A DNA stretch of 6,150 nt from an uncultured Clostridia bacterium (lineage in GTDB: Bacteria; Bacillota; Clostridia; Christensenellales; Borkfalkiaceae), in contig CANPYD010000061.1 of the NCBI GenBank assembly GCA_947587775.1, forward strand, positions 1 through 6,150, written 5' to 3'. The notes beneath the pieces were generated by a model. It did not search any database, was not told the origin of the DNA, and saw only the letters and a list, made by a program, of their open reading frames with translations. Positions within the stretch are counted from its first letter, which is position 1. Each line of letters opens with the position of its first letter. Position numbers and translations under genes: made by a program. Positions 1-5,754 of this stretch are shown here, piece after piece.

Positions 1-846
1 TTCGCCGTCGCCACGGCGGAAGAGGGGGCGGCTCTTCGTTTGGCGGGGATCACCGAGGACATTCTGGTGCTGACTCCCCCTCTGAATGCGGAAGAGAGCG
101 TGCGGCTCGTCCTCTACGGCCTTACGGCAAACCTCTCTTCCATGCCCGTCTTGCGCCTCATCGCCGAAGCGGGGGAGCGCACGGGGAAGACGCCCCGCGC
201 CCAGATTGCCGTCAATACGGGCATGAACCGCTACGGTCTGCGCCCCGAACGCGCCGCCTCCGCTGCAAGGGAAGCGATTCATGCGGGGATTTTGGTAGAA
301 GGGGTCTTTTCGCACTATTTTGAGCCCTCCGACGCAGAATTCCGTGCGGGACAGGAGATGCGCTTTTTGCGGGCGGCGGAAGCCGTGAAAGAGGTCGCTC
401 CCGCGGCGATCATGCACATTTCGGCGACGGGCGGAGTCCTTTTCGGCGGGAAAAAACTGGACGCGGTGCGCGTCGGACTGGGTCTGTACGGCTATGCCCC
501 GAAAGAGTGCAAACTGCCCTTGCGCCGCGCGATGAAGCTGTATGCGACGGCCGCGCACCGATGTACGCAGCTCGGCGACGGGGCGGGATATGCCGCGGCG
601 GAGCGGAAGGGGGGCAGACTCACGACCCTTCGGCTCGGCTACGGGGACGGATTTTTCCGCGAAGGGTTTGAAGGCGCCGTCGGGAAGCTCTGCATGGACG
701 CCGCCCTCTTTTCGGAAGATGTTCCGTTCGGGAAGAGGGTCCTTCTCGTTTCGGATTTCGAACGTTATGCCCTTGAACACAACACTTCGGTCTACGAGGC
801 GCTCGTCCGCCTGCCCTCCAAGGCCGTGAAGGAGTATATAAGGTAA
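1..846 (+). CDS. alr: Alanine racemase, divergent, 5' end missing
   Basis: This is the C-terminal 281 residues of a PLP-dependent alanine racemase, which interconverts L- and D-alanine in the cytoplasm to supply D-alanine for peptidoglycan. The frame is open from base 1, so the gene starts upstream. The missing part, perhaps 60-90 residues judging from usual family lengths of 360-390, would carry the PLP-binding lysine. Visible family landmarks are NTGMNRYG (about 214-237), the H-x-S-A-T-G-G segment (about 415-435), VRVGLGLYGYAP (466-501), AGYAA with the presumed catalytic tyrosine (codon 589-591), LGYGDGF (about 637-657), GKLCMDAALF (about 682-711) and a C-terminal SVYEALVRL (about 787-813). 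The beta-domain is compact: the usual stretch between GYxDG and CMD is shortened. The lysine normally preceding the TGMxR motif is alanine here (208-210). The family call is secure; D-alanine as the physiological product is likely, but another amino-acid racemase specificity is possible. Confidence 0.82.
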   Translation, partial: FAVATAEEGAALRLAGITEDILVLTPPLNAEESVRLVLYGLTANLSSMPVLRLIAEAGERTGKTPRAQIAVNTGMNRYGLRPERAASAAREAIHAGILVEGVFSHYFEPSDAEFRAGQEMRFLRAAEAVKEVAPAAIMHISATGGVLFGGKKLDAVRVGLGLYGYAPKECKLPLRRAMKLYATAAHRCTQLGDGAGYAAAERKGGRLTTLRLGYGDGFFREGFEGAVGKLCMDAALFSEDVPFGKRVLLVSDFERYALEHNTSVYEALVRLPSKAVKEYIR

Positions 847-858
847 GTCCCGCCTCTC

Positions 859-902
859 GCTGCCCCTTTTAGGGGAAGTCCCCGAAGGGGGAAGGGGTTC
901 TT
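859..902 (+). repeat. 44-bp hairpin repeat, copy 1
   Basis: This unit matches the immediately following 903-945 unit at all but one base (G at 891 versus A at 935). It contains two small perfect hairpins: CCCCT-TTT-AGGGG at 863-875 and CCCC-GAA-GGGG at 880-890. It begins 12 bp after the racemase stop codon. It looks like a REP- or MITE-like extragenic element, but no transposase signature is visible. Confidence 0.85.
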
Positions 903-945
903 GCTGCCCCTTTTAGGGGAAGTCCCCGAAGGGGAAAGGGGTTCT
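903..945 (+). repeat. 44-bp hairpin repeat, copy 2
   Basis: This is the tandem second copy, abutting copy 1 with an offset of exactly 44 bp. It has the same two hairpins, CCCCT/AGGGG at 907-919 and CCCC/GGGG at 924-934. Its end AGGGGTT (937-943) pairs with AACCCCT (950-956) of the following inverted unit, forming a 7-bp stem with a 6-base loop. Copies 2 and 3 are therefore arranged head to head. Confidence 0.85.
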
Positions 946-949
946 CGGA

Positions 950-1000
950 AACCCCTCTGTCACTCGCAAGCTCGTGACATCTCCCCTATGAGGGGCGACA
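950..1000 (-). repeat. Inverted, diverged relative of the 44-bp repeat
   Basis: Read on the minus strand, this unit has the same outer plan as copies 1 and 2: a CCCCT-xxx-AGGGG hairpin (983-995 on the plus strand) at one end and AGGGGTT (complement of 950-956) at the other. The middle differs. The CCCC-GAA-GGGG hairpin is replaced by a stem TGTCAC/GTGACA (958-963 with 974-979). Shared ends with a swapped centre suggest a related family member, not a simple copy. Confidence 0.65.
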
Positions 1001-1011
1001 AGGTTCGGAGC

Positions 1012-1077
1012 GGATCCTCGTGATCCTTCGCGGAATTACTCATCGGACTCCGTACAGCCTTTTCGGCTCAGGATGAC
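1012..1077 (-). repeat. GTCATCCTGAGC...GCGAAGGATC element
   Basis: On the minus strand this stretch starts with GTCATCCTGAGC (1077 to 1066) and ends with GCGAAGGATC (1031 to 1022). From memory, this pairing recurs between genes in many bacterial genomes and metagenome assemblies. Inside are the hairpins AGCC-TTTTC-GGCT (1056-1068) and GGATC-CTCGT-GATCC (1012-1026). Its function is unknown. It may be a non-autonomous mobile or REP-like element. Confidence 0.6.
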
Positions 1078-1085
1078 GCGGTTGT

Positions 1086-1134
1086 CCCTCGGCGCCCCCT
1101 CGGAGCGCGCTCCCGTCCCTCGGCTCCCCCTCGA
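1086..1134. repeat. 18-bp direct repeat pair before the terminator
   Basis: The segment CCCTCGGCGCCCCCTCGG at 1086-1103 recurs as CCCTCGGCTCCCCCTCGA at 1117-1134, two differences in 18 bases, with a 31-bp offset. The second copy provides the 5' arm of the terminator-like hairpin. It may be a small duplication within the repeat cluster. Confidence 0.6.
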
Positions 1135-1149
1135 GGGGGGCTTTTTTTA
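1122..1149 (+). terminator. Likely rho-independent terminator
   Basis: A C-rich arm (1125-1130) and a G-rich arm (1135-1140) flank the tetraloop TCGA, and the stem is followed by CTTTTTTTA (1141-1149). Five G-C pairs plus a G-U pair and the run of seven T fit an intrinsic terminator for rightward transcription. It would stop racemase read-through about 290 bases after that stop codon and insulate the next promoter. Confidence 0.65.
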
Positions 1150-1178
1150 TCGATACGCCCTTTGGGGAATGGAATGGC

Positions 1179-1207
1179 TTGACACGTCCGTTTCAAAGGG
1201 GTATAAT
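1179..1207 (+). promoter_or_regulatory. Perfect consensus sigma-A/sigma-70 promoter
   Basis: TTGACA at 1179-1184 and TATAAT at 1202-1207 are exact consensus hexamers at the optimal 17-bp spacing. Transcription should start near 1213-1215 and give a leader of about 30 bases before the ATG at 1245. It lies downstream of a terminator and upstream of five tightly packed genes, so it probably drives them all. No operator palindrome, riboswitch or T-box is seen in the short leader. Confidence 0.9.
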
Positions 1208-1244
1208 GAAAAATAAGGGCGTAAATGTCCTTTTGGGGGAAAGA

Positions 1245-1922
1245 ATGCTCAACGATAAACCGAAAAAAGTCAAGGATTATTCCAATCCGACGGGTTGGCA
1301 GCTCTTTTGGCGCATTCAGAGGGAATGCTGGAGGCGCATGGTCACGCCGTATCTGATGTACCTCTTCATGAGCCTTCTGCTCCTTGCCTTGCAGGCGATC
1401 GATCCCGACAAATCCACGGTTCTCGAGATCGTACTCGGCAGTCTCTGTATCGCGATTGGCGCATTTTTCAACGCGCATCTCATGTATCATACGGGTATTC
1501 TGCATTACGATAACTATCTCACGGGCAATATTCACAGGAGAAACGCCCGCCTCGGCATCCAGTCGGGCGGCGATCACAGACCGGAACGGGAGTTCCGCCC
1601 CTGGAAAGGGTTTTATATCGGACTCCTCGTCGGCGTGCCCGTCATCTTCTTCGGTATTTTGGCGCACTATTTTTATACTTATGCAAGCACGTTCTTTGTC
1701 ATGTTCGCAGGTTGGGCGATCATTCCCATCACCTGGCTTGGAACGGGCGAAGGGGGCGTCGGGATGAAGTATGATCCGCTCTGGTCTCTTCTCTTTGTCC
1801 TTCTGCCCATTCTCGTCAGCGGGATCGCATACCTCGTCGGCGCCTACGTCGAGCGCGGCAGGAAACTCAGGGAAGAGGCGCGGGAAGAGACGATCAGAGC
1901 CGCGGGGAAAAGGAAAAAATGA
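1245..1922 (+). CDS. Unrecognised five-helix membrane protein, operon leader
   Basis: This 225-residue protein is not one I recognise. It has a charged N-terminus (1-32), then likely membrane helices at about 33-52, 58-82, 123-145, 149-166 and 180-202, and a strongly charged, mostly basic tail (203-225) ending GKRKK. A hydrophilic loop (about 85-120) with several His and Arg lies between helices 2 and 3. There is no signal-peptide cleavage pattern or enzymatic motif. The start is set by the promoter: the same frame is open from 1179, but an in-frame ATG at 1206 lies inside the -10 box, so ATG 1245 after GGGGGAAAGA (1235-1244) is the first usable start. Its stop overlaps the rsmD start as ATGA (1919-1922), indicating translational coupling. 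Being a real gene is well supported by promoter, SD and coupling; its function is unknown. Confidence 0.85.
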   Translation: MLNDKPKKVKDYSNPTGWQLFWRIQRECWRRMVTPYLMYLFMSLLLLALQAIDPDKSTVLEIVLGSLCIAIGAFFNAHLMYHTGILHYDNYLTGNIHRRNARLGIQSGGDHRPEREFRPWKGFYIGLLVGVPVIFFGILAHYFYTYASTFFVMFAGWAIIPITWLGTGEGGVGMKYDPLWSLLFVLLPILVSGIAYLVGAYVERGRKLREEAREETIRAAGKRKK

Positions 1923-2452
1923 GGATCATTGCAGGAAAACACCGCGGGCTCAGACTCGTTCCCTTTGCGGAGAAGGAGATCCGTCCCACGTCCGACCGCG
2001 TGAAGGAATCCGTCTTTCAGATCCTGTCGGACAGGCTCGAAGGGGCAAGAGTTTTAGATCTCTTTGCGGGGAGCGGCGCGCTGGGGCTCGAATGCCTCTC
2101 GCGCGGGGCGAAAGAAGTCGTTTTCAACGATCATTCCGCCGAAAGCCTTGCGGTACTCCGAAAAAATCTTGCGGCGGCGAAGGAATCCGCGAAAGTTTAC
2201 CGCCTCGATTACCTTGCCTGCCTGAAAACGGTCGCAGGTCCCTTCGATCTCATTTTCTGCGATCCGCCCTATCGGATGGATTGCATGGGGGAGATCTTAA
2301 CGCTTGTCGCCGCGCGGGAGCTGCTCCGTGCGGACGGGCTCGTCGTTGTTGAGAGCGAACGGAAGATTTTGCCCTCCGACGGGTTCGAGGAAGCGGACGC
2401 AAGAAATTACGGAAGGACGAGCGTCGTCTTTTTCAAAAGGAGCCAATCATGA
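1919..2452 (+). CDS. rsmD: 16S rRNA (guanine(966)-N(2))-methyltransferase RsmD
   Basis: RsmD transfers a methyl group from S-adenosylmethionine to N2 of G966 (E. coli numbering) of 16S rRNA during 30S subunit assembly. The 177-residue protein has the family N-terminus MRIIAGKHRG, the conserved RPTSDRVKESVF (22-33), the SAM-binding motif I VLDLFAGSGALGLE (45-58), an acidic residue at the end of the next strand (ND, 70-71) and the catalytic DPPY (115-118) typical of N2-guanine and N6-adenine methylases. The length is typical. The start follows AAAGGA (1909-1914) inside the preceding gene. Both ends overlap neighbours by four bases (ATGA), so it is translated with the membrane-protein gene and with coaD. 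Pairing of rsmD with coaD is common in Bacillota (ylbH-ylbI in B. subtilis). Confidence 0.96.
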   Translation: MRIIAGKHRGLRLVPFAEKEIRPTSDRVKESVFQILSDRLEGARVLDLFAGSGALGLECLSRGAKEVVFNDHSAESLAVLRKNLAAAKESAKVYRLDYLACLKTVAGPFDLIFCDPPYRMDCMGEILTLVAARELLRADGLVVVESERKILPSDGFEEADARNYGRTSVVFFKRSQS

Positions 2453-2943
2453 AAAAATGCGTCTTTGCGGGGACGTTCGATCCCTTCACCGTCGGCCATG
2501 CCGACACGGTAAAGAAGAGTCTTACGATCTTCGACGAGGTCATCGTCGCCGTTGCCGAGAACAGAAAAAAACAGACGATGTTCTCCGCAGCCGAACGGGA
2601 AGAGATGATCAGAGCAGTCTTTGCGGAGGAAAAACGGGTGCGCGTCCTCGTATGGAGCGGCGCGATCGTCCGCCTTCTCGAACAGGAGGGGACGCCCTTC
2701 TATGTGCGCGGCGTGCGGAACGCCGTGGACGTCGCATACGAGACGGACGATTTCTATGCTTCCAAGGAGCTCTGTCCCGACCTTATTACCCTCTATCTTC
2801 CCGCCGAGCAGTGCCATACGCACATCAGCTCAACACTTGTGAAGAATGCCATCGCCTTCGGGACGCCATTTGAAAATTATGTCCCCCAAGCGGTTTATGA
2901 TTATATTCTGAGGAGAAATACAGATGTTTCAAAGACAGATTGA
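2449..2943 (+). CDS. coaD: Phosphopantetheine adenylyltransferase CoaD
   Basis: CoaD transfers AMP from ATP to 4'-phosphopantetheine, giving dephospho-CoA, the penultimate step of coenzyme A synthesis in the cytoplasm. The 164 residues are the usual length. Landmarks are the nucleotidyltransferase motif GTFDPFTVGH (8-17, the TxGH signature), NRKKQTMF (38-45), VRGVRNAVDVAYE (86-98) and the second nucleotide motif ISSTLVK (126-132). The family often has Asn before the Gly-His where Val is found here. A strong SD, AAAAGGAG (2435-2442), sits six bases before the ATG, which overlaps the rsmD stop by four bases. The 3' end runs 20 bases into the DAHP synthase gene, so the last few residues (about 158-164) are encoded in overlapping frames. 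Confidence 0.96.
   Translation: MKKCVFAGTFDPFTVGHADTVKKSLTIFDEVIVAVAENRKKQTMFSAAEREEMIRAVFAEEKRVRVLVWSGAIVRLLEQEGTPFYVRGVRNAVDVAYETDDFYASKELCPDLITLYLPAEQCHTHISSTLVKNAIAFGTPFENYVPQAVYDYILRRNTDVSKTD
2911..2923 (+). promoter_or_regulatory. Ribosome binding site of the DAHP synthase gene, inside coaD
   Basis: AGGAG at 2911-2915 is followed by an 8-base spacer and ATG at 2924, all within the coaD reading frame. It fixes the aroF start and shows that the 20-base overlap is real and not an over-extended start: the encoded N-terminus leads into the expected pre-barrel region of the family, and no better start with an SD follows closely. Confidence 0.75.
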
Positions 2944-3952
2944 GATTCCGACCTTTGAGGAGATCCGCGCCGAACAGCCCGTGCGGGCGGACCTTGCGGC
3001 GATCAAGGCGGAGCGCGACGAGCTCGCAAAGGACGTGATCGCGGGGAGAAGCAACAAGCTCCTTCTCATCATCGGCCCCTGCTCCGCGCACGAGAGCGCA
3101 CCCGTGCTCGAATATGTGAGAAGGCTCGGGAAGCTCAACGAAAAGGTCAAGGACAAGCTCGTCCTCGTGCCGCGCGTCTACACCGCCAAGCCCCGCACGC
3201 GCGGGGTGGGCTATAAGGGCATGTTCACCCAGCCCGACCCCGAACACAGGGAGGACACCTTGAAGGGGATCCGCACCATTCGCTCTCTTCTCATCAACGT
3301 CATCGAAGAGAGCGGGCTCTCCGCCGCGGACGAGATGTTATATCCCGAAAATTACGCCTATGTCGAAGATCTTTTGACGTACGTCGCCGTCGGCGCACGT
3401 TCGAGCGAGAACCAGATGCACAGGCTCGTCTCGAGCGGGATCGAGCTTCCCGTCGGCATGAAGAATCCCACGGGCGGTTCCATTCCCGTGCTCATCAATT
3501 CGATCTTCGCCGCGCAGAGCGCGCAGGTGTTCAAATATCATAACTGGCAGGTCGCAACGACGGGCAATCCCTATGCGCACGCGGTTCTCCGCGGACGGGT
3601 GGACAACTACGGAAACGACATTCCGAATTACCACTACGAGACGGTCATGCAGCTCGTCGAAAGCTATCGCAACACGGAGGGCGGGCTCAAAAATCCCGCC
3701 GTCATCATCGACGCGAACCACTCCAACTCGGGCAAACAGTTCCGCCAGCAGATCAGGATCGTCGAGGAAGCGCTCGGAAACCGCCGCTACGATCCAGATT
3801 TCAAGAGCATTCTCAAGGGATTCATGATCGAAAGTTTCCTCGTGGAAGGCTGCCAGAAGCACGACGTCGTCTTCGGGCAGTCCATCACCGACCCCTGCCT
3901 CGGCTGGGAAGATACCGAGCGTCTCGTGCTCGAGATCGCGGACAAAGTATAA
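2924..3952 (+). CDS. aroF: DAHP synthase, type I (AroF/AroG/AroH class)
   Basis: 3-Deoxy-D-arabino-heptulosonate-7-phosphate synthase condenses phosphoenolpyruvate with erythrose 4-phosphate, the first step of the shikimate pathway. The 342 residues match the E. coli AroFGH type in length and motifs: IGPCS (50-54) with metal-ligand Cys53, KPRT (89-92) followed by GVGYKG, GARSSENQ (157-164), PVGMKNPTGG (176-185), DANHSNS (263-269) with His266, MIESFLVEG (301-309) with Glu303, and SITDPCLGWEDT (320-331) with Asp323. All four expected metal ligands are present. Residues 1-45 form the N-terminal extension, which in this subfamily helps in oligomerisation and aromatic amino acid feedback; which amino acid inhibits this enzyme cannot be read from the sequence. 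It overlaps coaD by 20 bases and is followed nine bases later by pheA, so the two form a phenylalanine-directed pair. The symbol could equally be aroG or aroH. Confidence 0.95.
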   Translation: MFQRQIEIPTFEEIRAEQPVRADLAAIKAERDELAKDVIAGRSNKLLLIIGPCSAHESAPVLEYVRRLGKLNEKVKDKLVLVPRVYTAKPRTRGVGYKGMFTQPDPEHREDTLKGIRTIRSLLINVIEESGLSAADEMLYPENYAYVEDLLTYVAVGARSSENQMHRLVSSGIELPVGMKNPTGGSIPVLINSIFAAQSAQVFKYHNWQVATTGNPYAHAVLRGRVDNYGNDIPNYHYETVMQLVESYRNTEGGLKNPAVIIDANHSNSGKQFRQQIRIVEEALGNRRYDPDFKSILKGFMIESFLVEGCQKHDVVFGQSITDPCLGWEDTERLVLEIADKV

Positions 3953-3961
3953 GGAGAATTT

Positions 3962-4795
3962 ATGGGGAAGCCGTACGAAACGGAGAAAGGGCGGGGCGGC
4001 GCCTTGAAGGCGAGCTGCCTCGGTCCCGCGGGAAGCTATTCGGAACTTGCGGCGCGGGAGCTTTGCAAGGGGTGTGAGATCGTCCTCTGCCATAGCTTTT
4101 CGGACGCTGTCTCTCTCCTTGTCGGGGGAGAGGTGGACTGTGCGGTACTTCCCGTCGAGAATTCTCTCAACGGCGGCGTTCTGCCCGTCCTCGACCTTCT
4201 CGCGGGCGCCGATATTTTCGGAGAAGAAGAGTATCTGCTTCCCATCGATCACCGCCTTGCAATGCTCGAAGGGGTCAGACGGGAAGATATTAAAACCGTC
4301 TATTCCCACGAACAGGCGCTCGGGCAGTGCGCCCGATACCTGCATGAGAATTTTCCTTCCGCGGCGCTCATCGCGACCGCTTCGACCGCCGAGAGCGTCA
4401 GCCGCCTCGATTTGTCGTCCGCGGGCATCGTCGGCGCGCATGTCAAGCGGGAGGGGCTCGTCCTCTCCGCCGAAAACATCGCGGACAACAAACAGAATTT
4501 TACGCGCTTTCTGCGGGTCGTGCGGGGGGAAGGAAGCGTCCGCCGCAGTTCCATGGTATTTTTGTGTGCGGAATGCGCCCATCAGCCGGGATCCCTCCTC
4601 GGGCTTCTCGCGATCTTTTACCGCCACGGGCTCAACCTCACGCGGATCGAATCCCGCCCGTTAAAGGATTCTTTCGGGCAATATCGGTTCTTTATCGAAT
4701 TTGCGGGAGATATCGCCTCGGCGGAAGTCCGTGAGGCGCTCTCCGAAGTCAAAGCATATTGCACGGCATTCAAACTTCTCGGCGCTTATCTGTAA
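3962..4795 (+). CDS. pheA: Prephenate dehydratase with ACT domain
   Basis: This enzyme decarboxylates and dehydrates prephenate to phenylpyruvate, the committed step to phenylalanine. The 277-residue protein is monofunctional; no chorismate mutase domain precedes it. The catalytic domain (about 16-190) shows CLGPAGSYSE (19-28), PVENSLNGGVL (64-74), YSHEQALGQC (114-123), STAESV (141-146) and NFTRFL (179-184) with the catalytic Thr-Arg-Phe at 181-183. The ACT domain (about 197-277) has PGSLLGLL (209-216), NLTRIESRP (225-233) with the ESRP motif known for phenylalanine binding, and GQYRFFIEFAGD (239-250), so allosteric inhibition by phenylalanine is likely. The first 15 residues are a non-conserved, charged extension. 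GGAG (3953-3956), directly after the aroF stop, lies five bases before the ATG. The stop is six bases from that of the convergent ylbJ-like gene, with no terminator hairpin between them. Confidence 0.96.
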   Translation: MGKPYETEKGRGGALKASCLGPAGSYSELAARELCKGCEIVLCHSFSDAVSLLVGGEVDCAVLPVENSLNGGVLPVLDLLAGADIFGEEEYLLPIDHRLAMLEGVRREDIKTVYSHEQALGQCARYLHENFPSAALIATASTAESVSRLDLSSAGIVGAHVKREGLVLSAENIADNKQNFTRFLRVVRGEGSVRRSSMVFLCAECAHQPGSLLGLLAIFYRHGLNLTRIESRPLKDSFGQYRFFIEFAGDIASAEVREALSEVKAYCTAFKLLGAYL

Positions 4796-4801
4796 TTGGG
4801 A

Positions 4802-5728
4802 CTATAAGATAAAAGAAGCCAAAAAATAGCAGAGCCCGCCCGCAAGGACCGCTTGCACGAGTTTGACCGCGACAAAGCGTCCCGTCCGTATCCCCGCCTG
4901 GGACAGAAAGGCGAGCTGCTGCACGAGCACGCACAGCCCCCCGAAGGTCGTCAGAAAGACGCAGCCCGCGAGGGCGAAAGGGGAAGGGGCGGCGGAAAAC
5001 GCTTTGCAGCCCGCCGTCATTTCAAAGAGTCCGCGCACCGCGCCCTCGGCATAGGGCGGCATGGGCGGAAGGAGATCGAGAACCATCTGCGAGAAGGCGT
5101 AAAAGAGGGCGATCGACCCTCCCACGCAGAGAATTGAGATCACGGAAGAGTACAAACTGTCATAGAGGGCGTTTCCGCGCTTTGGGGCGGGCGCCGCAAC
5201 GCTCTTTTGCGGACTTCCCGTAAAGCGCAGCAAAAAACAGACAAAAAATACGCCGAAATAGTGGCAGGCGAGCATCAGCCACCCGAACGAGGGGGAGGAA
5301 AACATGCCGCTTCCCACCGCGCCGACCAGAAACATGGGGCCGGTCGTCGAGGCGAGGCAGGCGACGCGGAAGCGCTCCTCACGGGAGATCTGTCCGCTCA
5401 GCGTAAGATCGAGTGTCGTCCGCGCTCCGACGGGATAGCCCGAGAGCGCAGACAGGATCGCGGTGCACCCGCCCGCCCCCGAGACACGGAAGAGCTTCGA
5501 AAAGAAGGGGGCGGCTTTCCTTGCGGCGCGGTCGTAGAGCGCCCCACGGGTCAACAGCGCCGTCAGAAAGAGAAAAGGAAAGGCCGCAGGCAACACACAG
5601 CCCGCCCAAAGGGAAATTCCCTCGAGCACGCACGCTCCGTACCGCGCGGGGGAGAGTAAAAATAAGACCATGGCGGCAAGGATGGGCGCCGCGGCGATCA
5701 GAACCATCGCCTTTTTTTTGAACGGCAT
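4802..5728 (-). CDS. ylbJ: YlbJ-like sporulation integral membrane protein
   Basis: This 308-residue polytopic membrane protein resembles the YlbJ/SpoIIM-era 'nucleoside recognition (Gate)' membrane family, whose B. subtilis member YlbJ is a sporulation membrane protein. It begins with a positively charged N-terminus and a helix (about 8-26), then shows two similar halves: VLPAAFPFLFL (45-55) with SGYPVGA (96-102) and the STTGPMFLVGAVGSG stretch (127-141), and in the second half GLFEMTAGC (233-241) with LTTFGGLCVLVQQ (259-271). It is shorter than B. subtilis YlbJ (about 400 residues). ATG 5728 is the first possible start, since a stop lies three codons upstream; ATG 5707 (Met8) is an alternative. 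Neither has a good SD. The patatin-like gene beyond it matches ylbK, which supports the assignment. Transport substrate and exact role are unknown. Confidence 0.8.
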   Translation of the reverse strand: MPFKKKAMVLIAAAPILAAMVLFLLSPARYGACVLEGISLWAGCVLPAAFPFLFLTALLTRGALYDRAARKAAPFFSKLFRVSGAGGCTAILSALSGYPVGARTTLDLTLSGQISREERFRVACLASTTGPMFLVGAVGSGMFSSPSFGWLMLACHYFGVFFVCFLLRFTGSPQKSVAAPAPKRGNALYDSLYSSVISILCVGGSIALFYAFSQMVLDLLPPMPPYAEGAVRGLFEMTAGCKAFSAAPSPFALAGCVFLTTFGGLCVLVQQLAFLSQAGIRTGRFVAVKLVQAVLAGGLCYFLASFIL

Positions 5729-5747
5729 GGTAAATCATACGAGCTCA

Positions 5748-5754
5748 GAGAGGA
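5748..5754 (+). promoter_or_regulatory. Ribosome binding site of the patatin-like gene
   Basis: GAGAGGA at 5748-5754 lies four bases before ATG 5759. It fixes the start in the 30-bp gap between the two divergent genes and leaves almost no space for a promoter outside the neighbouring coding sequence. Confidence 0.7.

Larger units (their letters stand above)
847..1178. other. Gene-free repeat-rich intergenic region
   Basis: About 400 bp separate the racemase stop from the next start codon, and no convincing coding frame lies between them. The space is filled by short GC-rich hairpins arranged as several repeat units (listed separately), then a likely terminator at about 1122-1149 and a short plain spacer at 1150-1178 before the promoter. 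This contrasts with the 0-30 bp gaps or overlaps between every other gene pair in the window. Confidence 0.8.

Noticed and set aside
859..945. Possible CRISPR array from the tandem 44-bp units
   Set aside because: The units abut with no unique spacers, there are only two, and they consist of hairpins; no cas gene is nearby.
1208..1244. Riboswitch, T-box or attenuator in the operon leader
   Set aside because: The leader is only about 30 bases after the predicted start site and has no stem-loop or leader peptide.
1068..1667. Minus-strand open frame of about 200 codons covering the terminator, promoter and start of the membrane-protein gene
   Set aside because: It crosses a consensus promoter and repeat cluster, lacks motifs and is opposite a gene with SD and translational coupling; best seen as a shadow.
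3953..3961. Phenylalanine attenuator between aroF and pheA
   Set aside because: Only nine bases separate the genes and they are used by the ribosome binding site.
3338..4627. A long open frame of about 430 codons on the minus strand, opposite aroF and pheA
   Set aside because: It is antisense to two unmistakable enzymes, spans their junction, has no recognisable motifs and a composition rich in Arg, Asp and Glu, as expected from reading GC-rich codons backwards.
4047..4664. Open plus-strand frame within pheA
   Set aside because: It is out of frame inside conserved prephenate dehydratase motifs, with Ser/Arg-rich low-complexity composition.
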